Under the pieces are notes generated by a model. The model saw nothing but the letters and a program-made list of their open reading frames with translations. It searched no databases and had not been told where the DNA came from. From Hexactinellida sp. DTS-2022 (lineage: Eukaryota > Porifera > Hexactinellida), in contig JAPNXP010000018.1 of assembly GCA_028753945.1 (NCBI GenBank), positions 2,729,643-2,793,642 on the forward strand: a DNA stretch of 64,000 nucleotides, read 5' to 3'. The first letter of the stretch is position 1. Every line of letters starts with the position of its first letter. A program made the position numbers and the translations under genes. This document shows, piece by piece, positions 46,521 through 58,000 of the stretch.

Positions 46521-47783
46521 GTCCATACCAGTCTTCCCTTTAATTTTGGGGACAGAACTTCAGATGGGTGGGTTTAGCATAAATCCGGGGGACAAACATT
46601 TAAATACTAATTTTTCGAAGTGTTGTAGAGTGTCTCTTCGAATTGTTGGTGGTAACTCCACACAAGTACTGACGGATCATTCAATTGCCACGCGGTAGAT
46701 TTTCAAATTGCAACCACATCAGTAAATATTCATATTAGAGACTTTTGAGTGTCAAGATTTCATCTATTGGAATTTGGAAGCTAGCCTCTAAGTTCCTTTT
46801 GAATTTCATAAATTTGTTTACTGAGTTTCAATAATGAATATTCATGTGCAATCTACGTGCAATTCTCAAGTCCAAGTGCACTCGGACTGGGATAGTCAGT
46901 CGAAGTACGATTTGTATGCAATTTCATGCTAATGGAGGACGATTATTTAACTATAGATTATGTAGTATATACTTAAGCCATTGCTGGTTAGTTAAGAAAT
47001 TGAATATTAGATGTTTGGCGGAGGAAATAGTTTGAGAATGACTGGATTAAATGTTGCTAATTTTTGTAGATAATAACCCTATAGCATGTTCATGTTCATT
47101 AGGATTAAAAGTCATTAAAAATTATATTCCATTCGCACTGGGCTAGTAGACTTAAACTAACTACCGCAGTCAATTGAAAATTATTAATTTGAACTAAATT
47201 GTCCTTAGACGCAAAATTAATTTCTGAAATCTGTAAATGCGAAATTCGTTATCAGCATACTTGTATTTTCCTAATTTACTTTGGAAGCTATTCTCTATCT
47301 GAATTGTTGAATAAGTTTATGTTCCCCTATCACTTTAATACTATCAGGACAAACAAACAAACATATAAACATACAACATTTGAATTAAATAATATAGATT
47401 TTGAGTAGAAGAATTAAAGTAAAGTATATCTATCAAATTAGTGGCCTTAATCCACTATAATTTTCTGGGACCTTTATAAATTATGATTTTCTCCGGGATG
47501 TTAAGGGAAAATGACATTTTCGGGGGGGTTGCTCCGAAAACATCTTACGAGAGAACACTGGTCCGTACCAATCGAATTTAAATGAATGCATCTTAATATG
47601 CATAGTATAAATCCGAATATTTACACTGTATTCATGTAGAGCCAAGTATCCTCAGTTTCAGCCGAAGTAGTCTCTTTTAGTGTAGAGAAGTTATAAAGTG
47701 CCTTAATTGTTTATAATAGCCTCCTGCGAACTTAACTAATGATTCGTTTAGTAAGGATGAAACAAGCTTGTATTAAGAACCTG
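46520..47783. other. AT-rich intron DNA, nothing recognised
   Basis: No gene, element end or repeat could be supported. Confidence 0.4.
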
Positions 47784-48194
47784 GGGCCTTATTCACTAAC
47801 ATTTCTTAAACTTAAACTTAGTATAAACTAAGTCTAAACTAAGTCTTGACTTAGTTTATGCTAAGTTTATCTAACTCCTCAAAACTTATCCAAAAACTTA
47901 GTTTTTGCTTAAACTTAAACTTAAACTTAGTCTAAACTAAGTATTGACTTAGTTTTGCTTAAACTTAAACATAAACTTAGTCTAAACTAAGTAATTACTT
48001 TCTTTTTGCGAAGTTTTCTTAACTTCTCAAAACTAAACTCAGAGTGATACAACCACTATTAGTGATACAATCACGATAAGTTATACGTGTAAATACAATT
48101 TCCTTTGCCATCTACAAACATTTTTACTTAATCTATTTAGTACAATCTTAAAATGGCAGCTGCTCTTTTTCTACTTGACCTCTATTCTTCTCGG

Positions 48195-48525
48195 AGTTTA
48201 TAGCGGAGAGAGTTTTTCGAGATAGATTAAATCATTTAGATATGTATGATGAAATCGAGTTTATCTCACGATACAGAGTTACAAGGGATGTTTTCATTCA
48301 GCTCGAAGAGAAAGTATCAACCTTCCTGAATCGATCAACATTCCGATCATATGCTATTCCTGCTGCCAATCAATTAGCTGTCTAGTTACAGTTTCTGGCT
48401 ACTGGTTCTTTCCAAAATGTAGTCTCCTCATCACATGGAATATCCCAGCCATCAGTATCCAGGTGTATTCGTACCCTAACAAACGCAGCAATTGCTAAAC
48501 CAACTAAGGTTTGCTGGAATACAAT
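48195..48525 (+). pseudogene. Harbinger transposase, N-terminal part
   Basis: Reads AERVFRDRLNHLDMYDEIEF, ISRYRVTRDVFIQLEEKV, then (after a TAG at AV-stop-LQF) LQFLATGSFQNVVSSSHGIS and QPSVSRCIRTLTNAAI. This is the helical N-terminal block of HARBI1-type transposases. About 50 residues that should hold the first catalytic Asp (DGTH block) are missing before the C-terminal part at 52152. Confidence 0.75.
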
Positions 48526-49224
48526 GCTTCACCAAGGTTCTAGGCTGTATAGTGAGGTGGCTTAGGACTATATTTAACGATTACGGTAACATGGCGGATA
48601 AAGCACGAAATTTTGCATGAGGAACCTTTAGGCTTAGGGCATATCGATAAATGTTACCCTAGGAGCCCTCCGGAGATTCAATTTTTATTGTGTGTAAAAT
48701 GAAAAAGAGCGATTTTCCTCAACAATTTTTTTGGTATCATATCCCCATGTTTAGAAACTCAATAATATTATAGGCATTAAATTGATATTAAATCGTATAC
48801 TATAGTTGTTGTGGATTCCCCAATGCTGGGGAACCCCAACAACACAGGACAACATTACTTTATAATTAATGTGCAGTATTATATTGTATATGATGACTAG
48901 TGGTAATTTGTGTTCAGTAATTGTGTTGTGTTAGTTGTATTGTGTTAGCAGATAATGGGCAGATGACTGGCAGCCTATATAAAGGAGCCAGCTCTGAAGC
49001 CCAGGGAGATCAGCACGCAGTTAAACAGCATTAATTAACATTATATTACTCTATCTGGCCAACTATAGCTATATTGGGAGAACCACTGGGACAGATCCCT
49101 AACAATACTCTCAACATTTGTCATCCTTGTGCTATTTAGGTATATGAATTGTATATTAGGGTAAAAATTTGTAGATGTTTGTGCTTGGCTGCTTAATTTC
49201 AAATTGGTTTTCTTCTCCTTTCAG

Positions 49225-51400
49225 AGTGTCAGCATGGAACTGAAGAGGATCGCTGTGTGATTTGTCAGCAGGAGACTGATGAACCCTTGAAGTGTCCCTT
49301 GCTGAGCCCAGGATCAATTCGTGACAATACAGATGCCTACACATCATTCCTTACCAACGTAGAACAGTTCCGGGCCATTGGTGCTCTTCCAGCTGAACTA
49401 TATTTTTGGAGTTATGAAACTGTTGCCAACTTTGCATCTCATTCTGCTTCCTGGCACAAATCTTGTCACTTGAAAATAACAATTCTAAGTTAGCAAAGGA
49501 AAGAAGAAGAGAGCGCAACCATGATGATGAAGAGAAAAGGCCCAGTAAGCGCAAAGCACTTGAAGTTCACAAATGTTTATTCTGCGAGAAAGGAAGAGGA
49601 ACATGTTCTTAATGAAGTTTCAACATTTGATACAGACAAAAATATCCGGGAAATAATCACAGAGCTAAACGACACCCAGCTCTTGAGTAGAATAGTTGGA
49701 GATCTAATTGTAATGGAGGCCAAATACCATCTGACATGTATGGTCAAGTTGAGAAATCGCTACCGTAGTCTCACTCGAAAGCTAAACAAAATACCTGAAG
49801 ACACAGATGCGAAAATGAACGAGTCTCGGGTATTTGAAGAACTCAACAGATACATTGCGGAATCTGTGAACTCTGGAACTCTACTCTTCAAACTACCCGA
49901 GATTCATTCTCTGTAAGTGTAACGCCTAGAAGAACTGAGCATCAAGAAACTAGTCAACAAGACCAGGATGAACGAATGCATCTGCAAGAACGATTCCCAG
50001 TGCACAAGAACAGTATGATGGAAGAAACACTGTTCTCGTTTTCAAGGAAGGCATAATAAATTTGTTGAAGGATGCTCTGAAGATTCGAGACTTCTCAGAA
50101 GATGCTCTTATCCTTGCCAAAGCTGCTACGTTAGTCATAAAAGACATCTTAAGCCATCAAGGCTTCAAATTCACTGGTTGCTTCCCGGCTCAATGCCAAG
50201 AAGGCTTAATACCCTCAAGCCTCAAGTCTCTTGTTTCCATGATCTTGATGGAAACAAGATCCAACTTGAAAGATAAAGACAAGCGTGATTCCCAGGCTTG
50301 CTAACCATCGGCCAGAGCATCATTTACAACACAAAAGGAAAAACATATCGTACTGCTGGAAGACCAGGCACACTCTGGAGCGTAAGCCACCCCTCCCCAT
50401 CTACATTGGCATCAATGTGCATCGGCCCTTCATCTGGCCCTTAAAATACTGGAAGGGTGCGTGAAATTGGAATTAATTTGGGTGCGCACTGCGCACCCAG
50501 AGTATTTATAACACTAATTTTGGGATCTTTTTGGTAAATGTACTATTTTTGGCAAATTTGGGTGCGCGATTGAAAAATCAACATCACCTAGGGTGCGGGG
50601 ATCTCTTAGGGCTAGATGAAAGCCTGATGTGCATGCACTGGAGCAGGGGCTAAGACTATTCAAGTGCGTATCGTAGATACAGATGTTGTAGTCATCCTTG
50701 CAGGCACATTCCATGATCTGATTGCGACTCATCCTTTGGCAGACATTTGGGTTGCCTTTGGCATGGGCAAAAATTAAAGGTTTTTCAACATAAACGCCAT
50801 CAGTGCAAGCCTTGGGGAGCCAAAATCACGAGAATTACCTGTATTGCATGCATTTTCAGGTTGCGACACAACCTCTGCCTTCAACAACAAGGCAATAAGT
50901 TAGTTTGGCAGGCCTGGCATGTTTATGAAGATATCACAGAGACATTTGTGTGTCTCGCCAGTCACCCTTTCCAGCTGCTGGATGTCGACGATGACCATTT
51001 CAAAAAGATCAAGAGATTGACTGTTATCCTGTATGACAAAACCAGCCCTTTGAGATCCATCGACGATACAAGAAGGGAACTCTTCTGTCACAAGAATCGA
51101 GCAATGGACAAGCTGCCAACCACCAATGATGCACTACTCCAGCATGTCCGACGTGCAGTGTATCAAGCAGGAATCTGGACGACCAGCACACAAACACAGC
51201 TAGTGATTCCTTCTCCACATAATTTTGCCTGGAGCAAGATATCAGATCGTGGGTACCAGTTTGGGTGACAATTCCAGAGGCTTACAGAGAGTGCAGGGAG
51301 CTGATCAAATGTTCTTGCAAAGGGGACTGCTCCATCTGCCAGTATGCCAAAGCAAATCTTGACTGATCACCACTTTGCAAGTGCAAATGTAATCCATAGA
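49225..51400 (+). pseudogene. VDTDVV-family gene, more complete copy 1
   Basis: After a CTCCTTTCAG acceptor: CQHGTEEDRCVICQQETDEP (first cysteine cluster), ASWHKSCHLKI, KCLFCEKGRGT, then VLNEVSTFDTDKNIREIITE, VMEAKYHLTCMVKLRNRYRS, FEELNRYIAES, DALKIRDFSEDALI, DSQAC/LTIGQSIIYNTKGKTY; a MITE (50423-50626); then VRIVDTDVVVILAGTFHDL, ADIWVAFGMGKN, HAFSGCDTTSAFNNKGKKLV, WQAWHVYEDITETFVCL, RLTVILYDKTSPLRSIDDTR, RRAVYQAGIW, IPEAYRECRELIKCSCKGDC at the end. These blocks occur in this order in a large family of uncharacterised animal proteins. At least four shifts and a deletion around the MITE make it non-functional. Function unknown; two cysteine clusters and the DTDV strand suggest a metal-dependent nucleic-acid enzyme, which is speculation. 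Confidence 0.7.
50423..50626. mobile_element. hAT-type MITE in the VDTDVV gene, copy 1
   Basis: Ends CGGCCCTTCATCTGGCCCT and AGGGCTAGATGAAAGCCTG. Perfect 8-bp duplication ATGTGCAT (50415-50422 and 50627-50634). GGGTGCGC words inside. Confidence 0.9.
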
Positions 51401-51669
51401 TCATATCAAAGGGTATGTAAGTAACTGTGACTGTTGCTATATAGATATAACGTGTCTATAGTACTAACAATTCATAATGTTTAATCTCGTGAATACAATA
51501 CTCTTAAGTAAACTACTACACAGAATTACAGATGTTCTACTGAATTTACATTTCCAAGTAACTACTATGAATCTCGTTATATAGTAATTGAATTAAATTC
51601 AAAAAGATTTCATATTTAATTCTATAACATTGTATTTAAATAACATCGTCATATGAAATTTTTTCAATA

Positions 51670-52098
51670 CAGTAGAACTCGGTTAAGACGTACCACCTTG
51701 GGAGACAAGAAAAAGTACGTACTAACCGAGGTACGTCTTATCCGTATGGATATTCCACAAGTTGAAATACTGACTTGTTCAATGATATGAATAAGATGTA
51801 TGGTATACAAGTACATAACATACCAAACGATATGGTTGAAGTATTTTAATTGTCACCTGCTTACTTAAACCAAATAATAACCGAGTTCTGCTGATACTTT
51901 TCTAGAGTACGTACTAACCGAATGAAAATACATACATTTTGTTTAATTGGGAATACAAATTGGTACGTGTTATCCGAGTACGTATTAACCGAATCATTTA
52001 TAATGGATCAGATAGGAGAGAAAATCGGTTATTAGCAAACAGTACGTAATATCCGAGAGTACGTCTGAAGCCGAGTACGTACTAAGCGAGTTCCACTG
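51670..52098. mobile_element. pogo/Tigger-like MITE, GTACGTACTAACCGAG family
   Basis: TIRs CAGTAGAACTCGGTTAAGAC and its partner ending TAAGCGAGTTCCACTG, TA both sides (51668-51669 and 52099-52100). Many ACGTACTAACCGAG words. A half copy is at 46288-46520. Confidence 0.9.
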
Positions 52099-52151
52099 TA
52101 ATTCAATAAATTTATTTTTTTAAACGTCGGAAGGGAGGGCTCCTAGGCTAA

Positions 52152-52680
52152 GAGAATGAAGATATTTTTGTGAATAGGAAGAACTTTAACTCTATCAATA
52201 TTCAAGCGATATGTGATAGTAAATGGAAATTCATCGACATCGTCGCCAAGTGTCCAGGAAGCACTCACTATGCATTCATTCATATGGAGGCAGTCTGGTA
52301 TAAATAAATAAAAATTATGTGGAAAATACGAATAGTTAATGGTTGGTTTCTTGGTGATAGCGGGTACCCACCAACACCGAACTCCAGTAACTCCAGGCCA
52401 GAGACGATACAATCGAGCCTGTTTAAATACAAGAAAAATATTGAATGCGCTTTTGGAATATGGAAAAGTATATGGCGATCAATGGATAAAACAGGAGGAA
52501 CACTCTGTTATTCGCCGGGACGCGTATGTAGATTGGCAGTTGCAACTATTCTATTGCATAATATCTGCATTGATCATGGCTTGCAAGGGGAAGCAAATTT
52601 TGTTACAGAAGAGGGGAGATTATTGCCACTCCAGATGTAACAAACACATTCCGACTGTCTGTGGTTACAGATTACCTTGA
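52152..52680 (+). pseudogene. Harbinger transposase, C-terminal part
   Basis: Reads NEDIFVNRKNFNSINIQAIC, VAKCPGSTHYAFIH, WFLGDSGYPPTPNSSNS, then IECAFGIWKSIWRSMDKTGG, YSPGRVCRLAVATILLHNIC. HARBI1-type order. The second catalytic Asp (normally GS-x-HD) is Tyr here; the Glu in the ER/EC-x-FG-x-WK block is kept. Shifts occur near 52300 and 52430. Confidence 0.8.
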
Positions 52681-53067
52681 TTAATATAATTCCCAAATAA
52701 TTGTTCATGAATTTTAATACAAAGAGTTTAAAATAATCGAAGACAACAGGTTACACGTCCTTGCTGCCGCAGGAAAAATGTTGTTGCATAATGTAGAAGG
52801 ATACACTTGAGGAGTAAGTGGTGGGAGAAACTAAGCAAGAACTAAGTTTATCTCAAAACTAAGCACAAACTAAGTTTAAACTAAGTTTAGACTTAGTTTG
52901 AACTTAGTTTTGCTTCGTGAATACCGACTAGTTTCAGACTTAGTTTGTGCTTAAACTTTGTTTAAACTAAGCACAAACTAAGTTTATGCTTAGTTTAAGC
53001 ACAAACTAATTTTAGGAAGTTTAGTGAATAAGGCCCCTGCAATTTATTGAAATTACTACCGAATATC

Positions 53068-53081
53068 CAATAATAATAATA

Positions 53082-53122
<41 letters not shown>
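53068..53122. repeat. (AAT)n microsatellite
   Basis: About 17 AAT units. Confidence 0.95.
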
Positions 53123-53163
53123 TGATATACCAAAGTATTAAGAATAGAAATTGGCCACTATAC

Positions 53164-53910
53164 CAGGTTTGTCCAACATACGGCACGCGGGCCACAATCC
53201 GGCCCGCGAGAGTTTTTCATCCGGCCCGCCAACATATTTGAGAAATACTACAAGAATTAGTCAAACTGTTTTTAGAACCATATACGTTACCAGGCCCGTA
53301 TCCAGTGGGACTAGGGGGGGGGGGGCTGAGCTCCACCTGGAGAATTTTGAGCTCCATGCTGAGAATTTCCTTAAATGGTGTATGTATCTTCATTAGGATT
53401 TGTTGTCGAATGGATATTTTTGGAATTTCTATCCAACTCGTGCTCACACTTTTTTAAATAACCTCAAATAATCAACTGAGTATCGCACATATTGGTTGAG
53501 TAATTTGGGCGACTAGCTCTATTTTCGTTTCTGGTTTCCAGGGGCTTCTTCGCTGGACCCGCCTGGGAGGCTAACAGCGACCCCCAGACAACAGTTGGCG
53601 ATACGATTGTTTACAAATCTACAACCTCCCTCTTGCAAATCTAAACTCCGCCGCTGCCTGGATTTCATAATAAATTTTCTGACTCTGCCCCCCAAATTCT
53701 CATTGCCCCACCTACTATCTGTTTCTGGCAACGGGCTTGATATGTATACATAGTGCTTTCCGCAGTTATAACCAGTGCAGGCGAATCACCAAATTATCGA
53801 ACCGAACCCACAAAAATATTGACAGTCATCATATTCGGTTAATAAGTGGCCCGCAAGCAGTTAAACAGTTTCTAGTTTGGCCCGTAAAGAGAAAAGGTTG
53901 GACAAGCCTG
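53164..53910. mobile_element. hAT-type element, CAGGTTTGTCCAAC ends
   Basis: TIRs CAGGTTTGTCCAAC and GTTGGACAAGCCTG, with GGCCCGC-type words inside both ends. Flanks CACTATAC and TACTATAC match at 7 of 8. It splits a CTATAGTATAGTCGGCAC unit and contains another element at 53291-53739. Confidence 0.9.
53291..53739. mobile_element. hAT-like element nested in 53164-53910
   Basis: Ends CAGGCCCGTATCCAG and CTGGCAACGGGCTTG match at 12 of 15. Contains a G-run. Target duplication is weak. Confidence 0.65.
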
Positions 53911-53984
53911 TACTATACTATACCATAGTCGGCACATTAAAAATCTTAAGTGATTACAACAAATAAAATTTTCAAATATAATAT

Positions 53985-54245
53985 ACACTCACCACCTAAG
54001 TATTCGTACAAATCAATAATTTGCTCCACAAATGGCAGATGGCGGAAATAAATTTCGAACTTCAAGTGTATCTTATCAGTCAAATCTGAAATTAGTTTTT
54101 CAAGTTAGATTAACAGCTTATTATACTAATGTTTGGGGTAATCTTTAATCGACATTTCAAAAGTGCCCTGCATATTTCTGCCATGTGCCACTAGTGGCAC
54201 AGGTAAAAACACAAATTTTAAAGATACTGAAAGTAAACAACTAAT
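53985..54245. mobile_element. Truncated Tc1-type MITE
   Basis: Left end CACCTAAGTATTCGTAC resembles the TIR of 2771-3249. Further inside, TGCCACTAGTGGCAC resembles the palindrome of 10822/36991. No right end. Confidence 0.45.
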
Positions 54246-54262
54246 TGTCAGTATGTTTAGAA

Positions 54263-55177
54263 AATAGTCTCTTCATTATCCTGATAAATGACCTGACTCC
54301 TCCATGTGCTACTCACAAGTACATGGACGACACACGTTAACGGTCAGGGTTGGGAAGGGGAGTGTTAGCTCAATGCAATCCATCATGGACCTTACCACCT
54401 CATGGTCCTCTGCTAACAACATGGTTCCCAACATTTAGAAAAACGAAAGACATGGTCATCTGTTTCCATAAACAACCAACAGCTATCCCGCCTGTAACCA
54501 TCCAAGGGATGGAGATAGAGCGAGTGTCTTCCTTTAAATTGTTAGGTGTCGTTATTAATGACAAGCTAACCTGGGCCGATGACACCAACTATATATACTC
54601 CAAGGTCTCTAAACGCCTCTACCACCTAAGGCAGCTTCGCAGGGCTGGGCTAGACAGCCCAGACCTGCTGATGTTCTATACAGCTGTAATAAGGCCGGTT
54701 ATTGAATATGCCTGAACCGATTGGCATAACTCTGACCGCAGCCGAATCCGCTAACCTCGAAAGTATTCAGAGGAGGTCGATGAAGATCATCGAACCGAAT
54801 CTGACATACGAGCTGGCATGCGGTGAACACAAATTAATTAAGACATCCGCTCGGAGGGATAATTTAGCTAAAAGATTTTTCTCGACAATCTGCATGAATT
54901 CAAGCAGATTGCATTACCTTCTACCGCAACCTATTAACACCAGGTACTCCCTCCGAAATAAGCGTAAACTGCAGCTCCCCAAAGTCAAGACTAACCGATA
55001 TAAAAATTCTTTGATCCCGTATGGGATATTTAACTATCAATAAAGCACCATTAACCCCTCGGTCTGAGTCTCCCCTTTAGATCCAAAACACCAGGAGTTG
55101 AAGAAGACTAAGCGGAAGTTTCGGAGGTGCGATGAACTCGTTGTAGCAGTGTTTCGTATTGTTTGTGTCATGTAACG

Positions 55178-55208
<31 letters not shown>

Positions 55209-55560
55209 TATTTTATTTTTTATTTATTATCATTTTATTTATTATTTATTATCATTTTATTTATTATTTATATTTATATTTCTTTTATATATATATATAT
55301 TTTGTATACATATTGAAACCGTCGAAGGATTCCTGATCAAGGTGCTATCTGTGGGATAAATCCTGATGTAGATAGATAGCTGTTTTTCCAGCGTAAACCC
55401 TCCAGGCTCCAGGGGTTCAGGATTCCTACCTGTTAATTGGCAAAGTGATTTATCTTTTGGGGGGATGTTTGTTTCTGGTTTTTGTTTTTTGTTTTTCTAT
55501 AAGTACTTTTCGATAATAATGTGTAAGAGAAATTTAGCCTACGGGCTACTAATTAAACCT
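54263..55560 (+). pseudogene. 5'-truncated LINE: end of reverse transcriptase and 3' UTR
   Basis: 54263-54320 reads SLFIILINDLTPPCATHKYM followed by DD, the catalytic Y(M/V)DD box of a non-LTR reverse transcriptase. The frame shifts after DDT and continues as VSSMQSIMDLTTSWSSANN, then KTKDMVICFHKQPTAI, ERVSSFKLLGVVINDKLTWA, KRLYHLRQLRRAGLDSPDLL, TAVIRPVIEYA and, after another shift, LESIQRRSMKIIEPNLTYEL, ending RYKNSLIPYGIFNYQ-stop at 55043. These blocks are typical of CR1/L2/Rex-like LINEs. The 3' tail has TTTTG and TTATT repeats and ends near AATTAAACC/TTTCTTTCTT at about 55560. Confidence 0.85.
55184..55310. repeat. Low-complexity (TTTTG)n / TTTATTATT
   Basis: Simple-sequence tract in the LINE 3' region; frames across it are meaningless. 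Confidence 0.9.
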
Positions 55561-56178
55561 TTCTTTCTTCTTATTTTTTAAATCCTGCAAAACATTATTA
55601 AGTTCCGGTATATACCGGGTACAACCATATGTGTGTAAGGTGTTATAACTGCAGTTATATCCCATTTACAATCGCTATAAATGTATATACCCTTTGTTAA
55701 CGCATAGTTAGTTCTGGTTAAAATCATGGTTATAGGCAAAACTAACCTTAGTTATAACCAAAACTAACCATACACATACAATGTTTATGTTGTGTTAGAA
55801 CTATGGTCACTGGGGTAAACTACGGTAATAACCGATTATAGACATTTACATCCCGAATGTATAACATAAAAAACTATTGTTGTATTAGAGTGATGCCCAA
55901 GTTTTAACCATAGTTATGAAAATTCTGTAACCAAAACCCTGCTATGAACCGAATTGAAGTACAATATATGTTAATACCCTCAATTATATTATAAATAATC
56001 ATGATCCCGATCCAGAACTAATGAGACGAATACAGATGATTTAAGCTTTTAGTTAATCAAACAGAAAATTTCAAACAAAACAAATATGAGAAGTAATATT
56101 GAAATAAAAACAATTATTCGAATTCAGAATAATATTGAAATCTCATTCATAGAATCTAGCTAAATGTGAAAAACAAAC
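55560..56178. other. AT-rich intron DNA with AACCATAGTTATAAC words
   Basis: 55620-55930 repeats TAACC/GGTTATAAC words in both orientations, probably a worn MITE. No gene. Confidence 0.4.
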
Positions 56179-56392
56179 CTACAACCAGTAGCATCTTGAA
56201 GCGAAGAGTGATATTTAGCTAAACAACTATAATATCCATTGTCTTGTACTTCCGGCCCCCAAACTGGCATAATAGAGTTACATCGAATATTGGAATTATG
56301 AATCGATGCAGCCTCCCATTCTTCTTTACCTCGCGTTTGCCGACTAGTTCGAATAGCTGTGTTGTGACAATCCAAATGAACTATACTGAATC
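56179..56392 (-). CDS. UBR4: UBR4-like E3 ubiquitin ligase, third exon from the end
   Basis: After a TTTATATAG acceptor the exon reads FSIVHLDCHNTAIRTSRQTR, GKEEWEAASIHNSNIRCNSI, MPVWGPEVQDNGYYSCLAK and YHSSLQDATGC, then a GTTTGT donor. The pattern I-V-H-x-D-C-H ... R-x-x-x-R-x-x-x-EWE-x-A-x-x-x-N-x-x-x-x-CN-x-(L/I)-(M/L)P-(V/L)WGP ... YHS-x-LQ-x-x-TG is the zinc-binding E3 module near the C-terminus of UBR4 (reported as a hemi-RING with a neighbouring zinc-finger-interacting part). It joins the upstream exon at phase 1 (G|GA) and the downstream exon at phase 2 (AG|G). Fully open. Confidence 0.92.
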
Positions 56393-56699
56393 CTATATAA
56401 AAAACAAATAAAATAATATTTGAATATACTAAAGTGTATATATGTAGATTAATGGATGGCGATCTTTGTAAAAAGTCAAAAACTGAGGGGGGCTCGAAAC
56501 TTTTAAGTTAACTTTGTAGAAGATTGACAAAAATGCATAATCGATGCTAAGAATAAAATTATGACAGTGTTTTTCTTCAAATTAAATGGGACAACAATTG
56601 ATTTTCAGATGGCATTGATCATTCATAGGATACAGTGAGCTATAAGTGATAAATACGTACAATTGCATGCCATAAAATATATAAAATGATATATTAAGA

Positions 56700-57010
56700 A
56701 ATCAGGATATGATAGTTTGAACGAAATTAAACAAAAAAGGAAATAACTAATTACAAATTGATTTTTTAAAAAATTCCATAAATTTTCCATGCAACTTTTT
56801 GCCCATTTACAATTTAGGTGCTTTTCCAGGAGGGTGACTAGATGTCCTACTTCAAAAGAAAGACAAGATTCAAATAAATATACCGCAGGTTGAGAAACCC
56901 GTAATACAGAAGTTGAACATTAAAAAATCTAGGCTATAACATAAAGACGTAGACTACCATACTTCAGAATTCTGAGAATGGTTGAACAAAGATTTTTGGA
57001 ATGGAATAGA
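56700..57010. repeat. Inverted copy of the 44945-45260 repeat
   Basis: GGGTGACTAGATGTCC, TTCAAAAGAAAGACAAGATT and ACCGCAGGTTGAGAA match the reverse complement of 45060-45150. Similarity continues on the other side (TTTAGGTGC, AAATTCCAT). Confidence 0.75.
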
Positions 57011-57112
57011 AGTGGATTATTAGAGAACTGCTGTAAATGATTTTTAAAAAGATAAAGGACACAATGTAGTCAGAAAGCACTATCCTTCCAAATATAGAAA
57101 ACCTGGAGCCGT

Positions 57113-57250
57113 ATTCATAAGAACTTAAGCACTAAGTTTGAACTTAAGACATTAGTTCGAACTTAATCTTTAGTTCAAACTTAGTTAAATTCGAACTTAA
57201 GTCGTATTCACTAAGAGTTAAGTTCAAACTTAAGTTCAAACTTAGTTCGG
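57113..57250. mobile_element. Harbinger-like remnant, AACTTAAGTTC-rich
   Basis: GGAGCCGTATTCATAAG followed by GAACTTAAG / AGTTCAAACTT words, as in the other Harbinger-type ends in this window. The right end is ragged (AGTTCGGCCTC). Confidence 0.55.
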
Positions 57251-57311
57251 CCTCAAATAATAATATAGCTAAATATACCTATCATTACATAAATATTTGT
57301 TGCCTACAATG

Positions 57312-57626
57312 CAGGGGCGTCGGAAGCGTGTAATCGGAGAGGGGGCAATCAGATTTTAGGGGGGGGCACAGACCAAAACTAATTCTTAGTAGTATATAAC
57401 CCCACGTGATTTTATGTCTTTTTTGATAGTTTAACATCGAATAAGACCAGTAGTATCATGACATTTGAACTCATGTATATCATTGGTGTTGTTATTTCAT
57501 CTATTAGGACAGGGGAAGGGGGCACAGGCGAGGGGATGCACAGGTGAGGGGGCACCGTGGGGGGGGCACCGAGATTTTTGAGGGGGGCACGTGCCCCCTT
57601 GTGCCCCCCCCCTTCTGACGCCCCTG
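57312..57626. mobile_element. hAT-type MITE, perfect target duplication
   Basis: TIRs CAGGGGCGTCGGAAG and CTTCTGACGCCCCTG. Perfect 8-bp duplication CTACAATG (57304-57311 and 57627-57634). G- and C-rich GGGGGGCAC words at both sides. Confidence 0.97.
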
Positions 57627-58000
57627 CTACAATGATCTGTGAATCTCTCATTTATTAAAGAATACATATAAAATCACTTAGATTATACTCTAAATCAAAG
57701 TGCTTGATATTTTTTCTACCCGGTGAAGGAATGTAAACACATTTATTAATCACTACGCCCCACATAACAATTTACATAAACGTTGTTAGATAATGATTAA
57801 TTACTAGAGTATAGAGCTTAATAAAAGATAAAATAATCAATACAAAATACCGTAAATACATCAAAGACTAAGTATATTATTTTTCATAATGTATAATCAA
57901 ATGGCGGGTATGATTCCACTAATCATTTCTGAACAACAACAACAACAAGAATCTCTAGCTCGGGAGCGAGTTTTCAGGGATCGTAGTGATCCATTATATA

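Larger units (their letters stand above)
48658..52147. mobile_element. Insert with perfect CCTAGGAGCCCTCC inverted ends
   Basis: A perfect 14-bp inverted repeat (48658-48671 and 52134-52147) brackets the VDTDVV gene and a pogo-like MITE. Flanks are GTTAC and CTAAG, so no clear target duplication. It separates the two parts of the Harbinger transposase, consistent with insertion into it. Confidence 0.55.
47784..53036 (+). mobile_element. PIF/Harbinger element split by a 3.5 kb insert
   Basis: TIRs GGGCCTTATTCACTAA and TTAGTGAATAAGGCCC, 3-bp flank CTG on both sides (47781-47783 and 53037-53039). AAACTTAGTTT-type words fill both subterminal regions. It carries Harbinger transposase N- and C-terminal parts with another TIR-bounded element between them. 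Confidence 0.8.

Noticed and set aside
55159-55359. Hydrophobic 66-codon frame resembling membrane segments
   Set aside because: Low-complexity TTTTG/TTTATT tract in the LINE 3' region.
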